From positions 32,441-96,440 of the forward strand of contig JAJYRI010000003.1 of the NCBI GenBank assembly GCA_021794175.1: a stretch of 64,000 nt of DNA, written 5' to 3'. Made by a program: the position numbers and the translations under genes. This stretch comes from a bacterium (GTDB taxonomy: Bacteria; Vulcanimicrobiota; Vulcanimicrobiia; Vulcanimicrobiales; Vulcanimicrobiaceae). Positions 41,512-48,588 of this stretch are shown one piece after another. Positions within the stretch are counted from its first letter, which is position 1; each line of letters opens with the position of its first letter. The notes below the pieces were generated by a model. The model did no database searches. It was not told the origin of the DNA and saw only the letters and a list, made by a program, of their open reading frames with translations.

Positions 41512-41522
41512 AAGGGGGCAGA

Positions 41523-42080
41523 ATGAATAGCAAACGGGGTAGGCCAGCACGGCCACGACTGAGTCCCAAGGTTGCCAAAGAGATCGGGAAGGCGCTATCG
41601 GGCGAGGCTGCCGTAGCCAACGTAACCCTTGAAGAGATCGGGCGCCGGCTCTGCCACTCGTGCCGCGTGGAAACACTCAACAAGGGGTCACAGATCCTAG
41701 GCTCGTGCAAACACGATCCATGGCACTACGATTCGCGCCAGTGGCTTTGGCGGGCGCTCGGCGAGCCTGGAATGACGCACGACCAGGCGCACTGCATTCT
41801 CTTTCGCTGTGAGAAGCTCGGTGCTCTTCGTCCGTCGACGCTCTACCGCCTAGATCGAATGGTATCGCGCGACGAGGACGCTCGGGCGCCCGTCTCGGGA
41901 AATAAGCTCATCGCGATCGGCCCGGTGCGGCTCCCTCAGTTTATCAACGAGGTCGCGGCGATTTTACGCGAGGCTATGCCCGGTGTGGCCGCGGGAGGCA
42001 AAAAAGAGCGCGACTTTAAGAAGCTCCTGGAAGCTCGGTTTCGGAGGTACACGGTCGACGACTCCTTTGGAGTACGTTGA
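41523..42080 (+). CDS. Element protein of unknown function, divergent from the repressor
   Basis: 185 residues from ATG with AAAGGGGG upstream. The basic N-terminus (NSKRGRPARPRLSPKVAK) is followed by a Cys/His-containing middle (LCHSCRVETLNKGSQILGSC, KHDPWHYDSRQWLWRALG), and a C-terminus with a predicted helix (QFINEVAAILREAMPGVA). The gene sits where a phage lysogeny or anti-repression gene is usually found. The cysteines and histidines might bind zinc. I recognise no family. Confidence 0.6.
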   Translation: MNSKRGRPARPRLSPKVAKEIGKALSGEAAVANVTLEEIGRRLCHSCRVETLNKGSQILGSCKHDPWHYDSRQWLWRALGEPGMTHDQAHCILFRCEKLGALRPSTLYRLDRMVSRDEDARAPVSGNKLIAIGPVRLPQFINEVAAILREAMPGVAAGGKKERDFKKLLEARFRRYTVDDSFGVR

Positions 42081-42100
42081 CTGCTAACGCGACTGCTAAC
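42080..42100 (+). repeat. Integrase arm-type direct repeats, right side
   Basis: ACTGCTAAC occurs at 42080-42088 and 42092-42100, same orientation as the pair near the left end, 95 bp inside the right core. Confidence 0.65.
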
Positions 42101-42174
42101 ATGCTCGGACTCTGTCGTTTTCTTGCGTTACCATTTTACGAGGGAAAACCGCACCGCAGAGCCTTCTATTTTCT

Positions 42175-43191
42175 CTATTTCTCTGCGTGGGTGAATTCGA
42201 GTCCCACCTTCCCCACCAAATCCAATCCCTCCCGACCGCAGTTTCTCACGACCTCGGCGAGCGCATCGAGTGCGCGTCGGCGTGGAGCGAACGGACGCGA
42301 GATCAGGCGAATCTCGCGAGCCGCGCCCCCCTCGAGCGGAAGTAAAGCGACGTCGCGATGTTCGTTTCGTAAGCGGGCGACGGCGAGCGCCGGCACGATC
42401 GTCACGCCATATTCAGCCGCGACGAGGTTGAGCACGGTCTCAAGGCTGCTGGCACGCAGATCGCTTCCGACGCGCGCAGCCAAATGCGGCTCTCCGCAGA
42501 GCGCGAGCGCCTGATCGCGCAGACAGTGCCCGTCGGCGAGCAAAATCAGCGTCTCCGGATCGATGGAGCCGAGGGGAACCGGGGCGCGATAGCGCTCGGC
42601 GGCCCGACCGCTGACCGCGAGCCAGAAAGGCTCCTCGAAGAGCACTTCGGAGCGAAAACCCTCCGTTGCCGGCTCGCTCGCCAGCAACAAAGCATCAAGC
42701 TTCCCCTCGCGGAGCGCCTCGGTCACGCGCTCGGTCATGTCCTCGACGATCGTTAACGGCGCGAACGGCAACGCCTCGCGCACCCTCGCCAGCAAGCGCG
42801 GAAGCAGATAGGGCGCAAGCGTCGGAATGACACCGAGACGGATCTCGCCGACGAACGGATCGGCGGCGAAGCGCGCGAGTTCGTCGATCCGCGCCATTGC
42901 CTCGACGGCCTGCCGGGCCTCGGCGAGGATGCGCACCCCGACCGGCGTGGTGCGGATGTTTCGGCCGTCCCGCTCGAAGAGCTCGATGCCGAGGCGATCC
43001 TCGAGGCGCCGAATCTGCCCGCTCAGCGTTGCCTGGGCGACCCCGCAGCGCTCGGCGGCGCGGCTGAAGCTCTTGCTCGCGTCGACGGCGAGGGCGTATT
43101 GGAGGTCACGCAACGAGCCGCCCACGAGTTTCGATGAATCCAGCGCTGCATCGTTCATGCCGATACTATCGACGTTTTTATTCGAAATCAT
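42175..43191 (-). CDS. oxyR: OxyR-type LysR regulator with a C-terminus altered by the element
   Basis: 338 residues. There is an N-terminal LysR winged HTH (SFSRAAERCGVAQATLSGQI, RRLEDRLGIELFERDGRNIR) and an effector domain with the OxyR redox pair Cys223 and Cys232 in DGHCLRDQALALCGEP, spaced exactly as in E. coli OxyR. Oxidation by H2O2 forms the disulphide and switches on peroxide defence. The frame reads through the right attachment core and ends in element DNA (FTHAEK). Without the element it would end a few codons earlier, in antisense to tRNA-Leu. An internal ATG 11 codons in is also possible. Confidence 0.88.
   Translation of the reverse strand: MISNKNVDSIGMNDAALDSSKLVGGSLRDLQYALAVDASKSFSRAAERCGVAQATLSGQIRRLEDRLGIELFERDGRNIRTTPVGVRILAEARQAVEAMARIDELARFAADPFVGEIRLGVIPTLAPYLLPRLLARVREALPFAPLTIVEDMTERVTEALREGKLDALLLASEPATEGFRSEVLFEEPFWLAVSGRAAERYRAPVPLGSIDPETLILLADGHCLRDQALALCGEPHLAARVGSDLRASSLETVLNLVAAEYGVTIVPALAVARLRNEHRDVALLPLEGGAAREIRLISRPFAPRRRALDALAEVVRNCGREGLDLVGKVGLEFTHAEK
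42196..42221 (+). repeat. Right attachment site core (attR), 26 bp
   Basis: Exact copy of 30945-30970, a duplicate of the tRNA-Leu(CAA) 3' end and flanking AAAT. It marks the right end of the integrated element and lies inside the 3' end of the oxyR coding frame. Confidence 0.92.
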
Positions 43192-43296
43192 CTATACCTG
43201 GGCGCAGAGTAGCCCCCCTTCGCCCGTGAAGGATCCGGCCCTCTCCTCCCTCGGCGTGCCGGAACGCCCCGGCGCCGCGTGGAACCTCGAACCTCC

Positions 43297-44574
43297 ATGA
43301 TTTTGCGCTCCACTCGCTTCGAGCCCCGCCCCCTTCGCGGCCAGATCACCGTCCCCGGCGACAAGTCGATCTCGCATCGGGCGCTCATTCTTGCCTCGGC
43401 GTCGGCCGCCCCAACGCTCGTTTCCAACCTCAATCCCGGGCGCGACGTGCGCGCGACCCTCGAAGCGCTCCGGGCGCTCGGAGCGGAGATTGCCGTCGAC
43501 GGCGAGGGGTACGCGGTACGCGGCGGCGCGCTTCGCGAACCGATCGGCGATATCGACGCGATGAATTCCGGTTCGACGGTGCGCATGCTGCTCGGCCTTT
43601 GCGTCGGCGCCGGCCTTCGGGCACGCTTCGTCGGCGACGCGTCGCTCTCGGCTCGTCCGATGGAGCCGGTCGCCGCACACCTCCGCGCACTCGGTGCACG
43701 CATCGTTAGCACCGAAGGCAAGCTTCCGGTATACATTGACGGAATCAGTGACGATCGCTCTGCACAGATCATTCTCGTTCAGCCTTCGGCGCAAATAAAG
43801 TCGGCATTACTTTTCGCCGCACTCTTCTCCGGGAAGGCGCTCAAAATTTTCGGCGACCGCGAAACGCGCGATCATACCGAACGCATGCTCGCGGCTGCGG
43901 GCGCCGGCATATCGTGGAACGGTCGCGAGATCGACCTCTACGATCCGGTCGTACGCGGTGGCGGCACGATAGCGATCCCCGGTGATTTTTCCGCCGCAGC
44001 GTTCTTCATCGTCGGAGCAACGCTCGCGCGCGGAAGCGCACTAACGATCCGCGACGTCAACTTGAACCCGACGCGGACGGGGCTGCTCGACGTGCTCGAG
44101 ACGATGGGCGCGCGAATCTCGCGACGCAACGAACGCGAGCGGAACGGCGAACCCATCGGCGATCTCTTCGTCGAACATGCGCCGCTGCACGCAACGACAA
44201 TCGATGCGCAGAGTGCGCGGCGCGCGATCGACGAACTCCCGTTACTCGCTATTGCCGCAGCGTTCGCGCCGGGACGCACCATCATCTCGGGAGTACGCGA
44301 CCTGCGAGCGAAAGAATCCGATCGGCTCGCCGCGATCCATCGCTTGTTAGATGCGGTCGGCATCGTTGCCGAGGATCTTCCCAACGGCATTGCCGTCGAC
44401 GGCGGCTCGCCAAGAGCCACCGGTGCGACGATCGATACCTTCCAAGATCATCGCATTCAGATGGCTGCGGCGATGCTCGGTTGCGCCGGCGGCCCGGTCG
44501 AGGTCGACTCCCTCGACGACGTCGACGTGAGCTTCCCCGATTTCTTCGAACGCCTCGAACGGGCAACGGCGTGA
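43297..44574 (+). CDS. aroA: 3-phosphoshikimate 1-carboxyvinyltransferase (EPSP synthase)
   Basis: 425 residues from ATG 43297; a GTG at 43279 is the alternative. The signature LRGQITVPGDKSISHRALIL at the N-terminus with GDKS-type residues resembles class II EPSP synthases. It has NSGSTVRMLLGLC, DASLSARPMEPVAAHLRALG, the substrate Asp/Glu region ELPLLAIAAAFA, and RAKESDRLAAI, and ends DTFQDHRIQMAAAML. It is the shikimate pathway enzyme joining PEP to shikimate-3-phosphate. The next gene starts in the stop (TGATG). Confidence 0.95.
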   Translation: MILRSTRFEPRPLRGQITVPGDKSISHRALILASASAAPTLVSNLNPGRDVRATLEALRALGAEIAVDGEGYAVRGGALREPIGDIDAMNSGSTVRMLLGLCVGAGLRARFVGDASLSARPMEPVAAHLRALGARIVSTEGKLPVYIDGISDDRSAQIILVQPSAQIKSALLFAALFSGKALKIFGDRETRDHTERMLAAAGAGISWNGREIDLYDPVVRGGGTIAIPGDFSAAAFFIVGATLARGSALTIRDVNLNPTRTGLLDVLETMGARISRRNERERNGEPIGDLFVEHAPLHATTIDAQSARRAIDELPLLAIAAAFAPGRTIISGVRDLRAKESDRLAAIHRLLDAVGIVAEDLPNGIAVDGGSPRATGATIDTFQDHRIQMAAAMLGCAGGPVEVDSLDDVDVSFPDFFERLERATA

Positions 44575-45770
44575 TGGAGATCTCCGACTACGTTTATTCG
44601 GTCCAAGAATTCGAGGCCGAAGCCCGCTACATCGAAGCCCTGATTTGGGACGCCATCGGCCTGCGTGCCGGAGAGCGCATCCTTATTTGCGGCTACGGCG
44701 ACGAAGCGCGAGCGGTGCGCGCGGCACTCGAACGCGGTGCAACCGTCACCGTCATCGAGTCGCGAGACCTTGCGATCGTAGAGTATGCCGATATCGGTGC
44801 CACGCTGCTGCGCGGCAGCACATCGGTTATTCCGGCGCGCGATGCGAGTTTTGAGGTCGGGCTCGCCTACCACTACCTTCATGAAGTCGATCCGCTCTTT
44901 CATTCGCAGATTCTCGGCGAACTCGCGCGCGTTGCAGCGCGCGTCGCCGTCGTCGAACCCGCTCCGCCCTCCGACCCGTTAGGAAAGCGGATCGCCGCGC
45001 TCTACGCTCAAGCGAAACGTACTTCGGGGCTCTTCGAACGTTACCAAAATATCGACCATTGGAAGCGGCTCTTGCAAGGCGTAAAGGCCGAACTCGCGCA
45101 ACACACGTTCGCGTTTGCCAAGGTACCGCCGCCGCAATATTTACGTGACACGGTCGCATTACTGCTCGATACGATGAAGGCCGAAGCGGCGCCGGAAGAG
45201 ATCATCGAGGAACTACGCGCCATTGCGCGCCGCTCCGACGCGCAGATACTTCCCCCGGTGCGCAACGTGCTCGTGGGCGCCGCGGTCGGCGATCTCCCCG
45301 CTCCCCTCTTCACCGCACGGCCGCCGCTGCTCGAAGAGCGCCTCGCAGCGAACGCGGCAGCGAGCGCGGTCGCAGCAAAACAAAAAAGCGTCGACGCCAT
45401 CGTCGCGCAGAATCAGATCACTCCGGAGAACGGCTACGAGTTTCCGCCGCTGCCTCCGCCGCCTACCGCAGCCGAGACACCGCCGATTCGACCTCCCGGT
45501 GTACCGCCCGGCTTCGCGCAACCGGCGCCGAGCTTCGTGCCGCCGCCGAGCTTCGTGCCGCCGCCGGCCTTCGTGCCGCCGCCGAACTTTTCACCGCCGC
45601 CGGGGACGGGCTTTGGGGCACCGGCCGCGGGGGGAAATAGCGGGGAAGCGCCATTCGGAGCGCCCTTTCCGCCACCGTTTGCCGTGCCCCCGGCGCCTGG
45701 TGCACCCGGTGCGGGGGTCGGCTGGCAGTGGGAGCCTCCCGATTCAGGGACGAGCGAACCGCCCGTCTAG
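44574..45770 (+). CDS. Methyltransferase-like protein with a proline-rich C-terminus
   Basis: 398 residues. The N-terminal 220 residues follow a Rossmann methyltransferase plan (RAGERILICGYGDEARAVRA, ATVTVIESRDLAIVEYADI, a post-I loop, then VGLAYHYLHEVDPLFHSQ). The SAM-binding glycine motif is G-Y-G-D rather than G-x-G-x-G. The C-terminal 130 residues are Pro/Ala/Gly-rich with four tandem FVPPP-type units. Coupled to aroA by a one-base overlap. It looks like a catalytic or SAM-sensing module on a flexible tail; function unknown. Confidence 0.65.
   Translation: MEISDYVYSVQEFEAEARYIEALIWDAIGLRAGERILICGYGDEARAVRAALERGATVTVIESRDLAIVEYADIGATLLRGSTSVIPARDASFEVGLAYHYLHEVDPLFHSQILGELARVAARVAVVEPAPPSDPLGKRIAALYAQAKRTSGLFERYQNIDHWKRLLQGVKAELAQHTFAFAKVPPPQYLRDTVALLLDTMKAEAAPEEIIEELRAIARRSDAQILPPVRNVLVGAAVGDLPAPLFTARPPLLEERLAANAAASAVAAKQKSVDAIVAQNQITPENGYEFPPLPPPPTAAETPPIRPPGVPPGFAQPAPSFVPPPSFVPPPAFVPPPNFSPPPGTGFGAPAAGGNSGEAPFGAPFPPPFAVPPAPGAPGAGVGWQWEPPDSGTSEPPV
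45531..45602 (+). repeat. Four 18-bp tandem repeats encoding PSFVPP-type units
   Basis: Units at 45531-45548 and 45549-45566 are identical, 45567-45584 differs by two bases and 45585-45602 by more. They encode the proline-rich stretch of the methyltransferase-like protein and can expand without frameshift. Confidence 0.85.
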
Positions 45771-45778
45771 GCGACGCT

Positions 45779-46030
45779 TCAAGCAGCGCTCTCGCCGGAG
45801 CTTCCGGAACTCGCGCTCTCCGTCGAGGACGAGCTCTCCGAAGAGCCCCCCGATGGGCGCGAGTCGGTGACGTAGAACCCCGAGCCCTTAAAAAGAATCG
45901 GCGCGGGATTAAAAATGCGTACGAGCTGCCCACCGCAGCCGGAACACGGATCGCTCACACGCTCGTCGAATCCGTGCCGAATCTCGCGAATGGTTCCACA
46001 GGAAGAACAGCGATAATCATAGAGCGGCAT
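45779..46030 (-). CDS. FmdB-family zinc-ribbon protein
   Basis: 83 residues. The standard start MPLYDYRCSSCGTIREIRHG with a second CxxC (CSGCGGQLVRIF) forms the FmdB zinc ribbon, followed by NPAPILFKGSGFYVTDSRP and a Ser/Glu-rich tail. FmdB proteins are small, probable regulatory or assembly factors of unknown mechanism. The zinc ribbon is complete. The stop lies 9 bp from the convergent methyltransferase-like gene. Confidence 0.9.
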   Translation of the reverse strand: MPLYDYRCSSCGTIREIRHGFDERVSDPCSGCGGQLVRIFNPAPILFKGSGFYVTDSRPSGGSSESSSSTESASSGSSGESAA

Positions 46031-46071
46031 AGATTGATTCTACTGGTTTTGGCACTCCAGGTCAACGACTG

Positions 46072-46554
46072 CTAAGCGACCAGACTCGCCTCGAGCAAAC
46101 CGCGGAACTGCTGGGCAGCACGCTCGAGCAACGAAGCCACCGTCCGCCCGCGGAGCAGGCGATCGACGGCGCTGCCCATCGCGCCGTGATAGGTCGGGTA
46201 GAGCCACGCCATCCTCAGGCGGGCGCGGCTGCTCTGTCGCTCCAGGCGAAAATCGATGCGGCGCCGCGTCGAATAGGCACCGACGAGCGTCAAGCAATGG
46301 TTACCGACGATACGCCGGACCTCGAAGAGCTGCTCCTCGTCGCGTGGCTCGCCGAGGCGCAAGAGAATCTCGTCACCGACCGCAAGAGAGCCGCTCCCCC
46401 GGCGCTCGGCGCTGCGAACCAAGGGCAGCCAGACCGGCCACTTCTCGACCGCGCAGATGAGCGCGAAGGCTTCCTCGGGGATCGCCGGCAAGTCGACGGA
46501 GGCCTCGAAGTGCGCGCAGCCTCGCGGCAGATCTTCGTTCCGATAGACGTCCAT
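46072..46554 (-). CDS. SRPBCC (polyketide cyclase/START-like) family protein
   Basis: 160 residues from ATG 46554; a GTG at 46575 is the alternative. The helix-grip fold is suggested by HFEASVDLPAIPEEAFALIC, EKWPVWLPLVRSAERRGSG and the C-terminal long helix (GSAVDRLLRGRTVASLLER). SRPBCC proteins bind hydrophobic ligands or act as cyclases and stress-lipid binding proteins. No polyketide cluster is nearby, so a ligand-binding housekeeping role is likely. Follows the M20 amidohydrolase gene on the same strand after 51 nt. Confidence 0.8.
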   Translation of the reverse strand: MDVYRNEDLPRGCAHFEASVDLPAIPEEAFALICAVEKWPVWLPLVRSAERRGSGSLAVGDEILLRLGEPRDEEQLFEVRRIVGNHCLTLVGAYSTRRRIDFRLERQSSRARLRMAWLYPTYHGAMGSAVDRLLRGRTVASLLERAAQQFRGLLEASLVA

Positions 46555-46605
46555 GGCTCCGAGCTTCGCAAGCACTAATTCTAGTACCTGCTTTTGTCGC
46601 AGATA

Positions 46606-47799
46606 CTACCGGTTGCGTTTCTCTTCCGCGATCGAAGCAGCAGCGCCGAAGGTCAGCGCGAAGGCGACCAAGGCATCGACGCCATGGGCGAGCGCGGCCT
46701 CGTCGAGGATAAATTCCGCGCTATGCCCCGAGCGGACCGCGCCGATCGCTTCGTTGCGGACGCCGAGCCGCATCAATAACCCCGGCACCTCCTGGGCGAA
46801 ATAGGCGAAATCCTCGCCGCCCATCGTCGGGGGCGCCTCGACAACCTTCACTCCGGCCTCGCGCGCCAGGACGGGCGCGAAGGTGCGTACGAGCGCAAGA
46901 TCGTTGACGACCGGCGGATAGCCGCGCCGAAGTTCGAGCTGCGCACGCGCACCATATCCCTCGGCGACCGATCGGGCGATGCGTTCGACGCGCGCGGCGA
47001 GCGCATCGCGAATTGCCGGGTCGTGCGCGCGCAACGTACCGGTCATCACCACTTCGTCGGCGAGCGCGTTATTGCGATAGCCGCCCGAGATCGTCCCGAT
47101 GGTGACAACCGCCGACGCGAGCGGATCGATCTCCCGCGAAACGATGCTTTGGAGCGCCGAGACGACCGCCGATGCCGCGACGATGGCATCGACTCCGGTG
47201 TGCGGATACGCACCGTGCCCACCGCGGCCGAGAATGCGCAGCGTGAATTCATCTGCGGAGGCGTTGACCGGCCCGGGCGTTACGCCGATCGTCCCGGTCG
47301 TCAAGCGCACGTCCACATGGAGCATCGCCGCGCATTCGACGCGCGGATTCTCCAACGCGCCCTCGGCGATCATCGGTGCCGCTCCGCCGGGTCCTTCTTC
47401 TGCGGGCTGAAAAAGCAGCACGACTTGACCGTGCAACTCCGCGCGTCGCGCTTGCAGCATCGTTGCGGCTCCGAGCAACATCGCGACATGCGCGTCGTGG
47501 CCGCATGCATGCATGACGTCGGGGATCTCCGATGCAAACGGGAGCCCGCTTCGTTCGGCGATCGGCAGTGCATCCATGTCGGCACGGAGCGCGACGGTAT
47601 GCCCCGGTAAGGCACCACGAAGAACGGCAACGATGCCGGTTTTTGCCGCACGTCGATGTTCGATGCCGAGGCTATCGAGCTCGCGTTCGATCAGCGCCTG
47701 CGTCTCGAACTCTTGAAAACCAAGTTCGGGGCGGCGATGAATCGCTCGTCTCCACTCGATCACGCGAGCATCGAGGGCGGCGCGATCCTCTCTCTTCAC
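46606..47799 (-). CDS. M20 family metallo-amidohydrolase (hippurate/IAA-amino-acid hydrolase type)
   Basis: 397 residues from GTG 47799. The metal-binding and catalytic landmarks are LRADMDALPIAE, DVMHACGHDAHVAMLLGA, FQPAEEGPGGAAPMIAEG and the C-terminal PPTMGGEDFAYFAQEVPG. The lid domain has GRGGHGAYPHTGVDAI. This is the M20D subfamily that removes acyl groups from N-acyl amino acids. It is cytosolic, and the exact acyl donor is unknown. It is divergent from the 47854 gene, leaving about 54 bp between starts. Confidence 0.92.
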   Translation of the reverse strand: MKREDRAALDARVIEWRRAIHRRPELGFQEFETQALIERELDSLGIEHRRAAKTGIVAVLRGALPGHTVALRADMDALPIAERSGLPFASEIPDVMHACGHDAHVAMLLGAATMLQARRAELHGQVVLLFQPAEEGPGGAAPMIAEGALENPRVECAAMLHVDVRLTTGTIGVTPGPVNASADEFTLRILGRGGHGAYPHTGVDAIVAASAVVSALQSIVSREIDPLASAVVTIGTISGGYRNNALADEVVMTGTLRAHDPAIRDALAARVERIARSVAEGYGARAQLELRRGYPPVVNDLALVRTFAPVLAREAGVKVVEAPPTMGGEDFAYFAQEVPGLLMRLGVRNEAIGAVRSGHSAEFILDEAALAHGVDALVAFALTFGAAASIAEEKRNR

Positions 47800-47853
47800 C
47801 TCGACGGGATTGCGGTGCCGGGGGGCGCGGCTCCTCTGCCGAAGAGAGAGCCG

Positions 47854-48588
47854 ATGATCGGTGCCGACCTTGCGCTCGCGCTTCTAATCAACCGCACGGC
47901 CGCGGCGTATAGCGCCCGGCCGCCTGCCTATATCACCTATCGCGAGCGAACCAGCGTTACGGTTCCATCGCTTGGACGATCCCAAGAGATCGATCGGAGC
48001 GTCGCGCTCCGCAATGCCGATAATTTTGCGATCATGCACGACCTTCCCCAAGGCGCGACGCGTACCGGCGAAGCGTTTCCGATCATTCCGTATTTCGATC
48101 CATTTTCGAGTTTTACGTTTTCGTACTACGCGAATCTCAAGGCGATCTCGATCACCCTCAAACGCGGAGCGCCGACCGTCTTTCCGATCCCGACACCCGA
48201 TCCCAGCGTCGACGTCGTCGTTCCCTACATCAGTTTTCTCGCCCCGACCTATGCGCCCGACTCGACGCCCGATGCCCCACATCTGCTGATCGCGCCGACA
48301 CCGCTCGACACGGGCATGTACCCGAGCGAGGTACAAGTCGATCCGGCGACCGGGTTGCCGTCGCATATCGTCCTCAGCGACAGTCGCAGCGATATGCGCA
48401 TCGGGCTCACCTATCGGAGCATCGACGGCTATTGGGTCATCGTGCGCGGCGTCTTTTCCGCGACCGAACACGCGCTTGGATTCTCATTTAACGTTCGCGC
48501 CGTCACTCGATACGATAAGTTTACCTTTCCGACGACCGCTCCCGCCCCCGCGCTGCTGGGGAGCCCGCGCCCGCAAGCCACGCCTTAA
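47854..48588 (+). CDS. Beta-rich protein of unknown function
   Basis: 244 residues from ATG 47854, chosen because GAGAGAG precedes it and earlier in-frame ATGs lie inside the divergent M20 gene. The N-terminus (MIGADLALALLINRTAAAYS) is moderately hydrophobic and might be an uncleaved anchor. The body has alternating strands, PPAYITYRERTSVTVPSL, PYFDPFSSFTFSYYANL, and TGLPSHIVLSDSRSDMRIGL, reminiscent of LolA/DUF4292-like sorting proteins and of the secreted protein at 5-913. No motif is decisive. The end overlaps the convergent propeller gene by 68 nt. Confidence 0.6.
   Translation: MIGADLALALLINRTAAAYSARPPAYITYRERTSVTVPSLGRSQEIDRSVALRNADNFAIMHDLPQGATRTGEAFPIIPYFDPFSSFTFSYYANLKAISITLKRGAPTVFPIPTPDPSVDVVVPYISFLAPTYAPDSTPDAPHLLIAPTPLDTGMYPSEVQVDPATGLPSHIVLSDSRSDMRIGLTYRSIDGYWVIVRGVFSATEHALGFSFNVRAVTRYDKFTFPTTAPAPALLGSPRPQATP

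Larger units (their letters stand above)
30945..42221. mobile_element. Integrated phage-satellite-like element of about 11.25 kb in tRNA-Leu(CAA)
   Basis: The element is bounded by identical 26-bp direct repeats derived from the tRNA 3' end. It has integrase at the left end, arm-type repeats at both ends, and a long minus-strand gene run with many 4-nt overlaps: XRE, excisionase-type HTH, coiled coil, CHC2, AAA replication ATPase, TerS-like, serine recombinase, bS21-like, TerL, small proteins, SEC-C glycosyltransferase-like protein, secreted protein and integrase. Two plus-strand genes lie at 37230 and 41523. There is no portal, capsid, tail or lysis gene. The intact att sites and open frames argue that it can still excise. 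A defective prophage is the alternative. Confidence 0.85.

Noticed and set aside
43192..43794. Minus-strand frame over aroA as a gene upstream of oxyR
   Set aside because: Arg-rich antisense of aroA with no domain or start signal.
47656..47853. Upstream extension of the 47854 gene to ATG 47656 or 47737
   Set aside because: It would overlap the first part of the divergent M20 gene in antisense and lacks a ribosome site; 47854 has a clear one.
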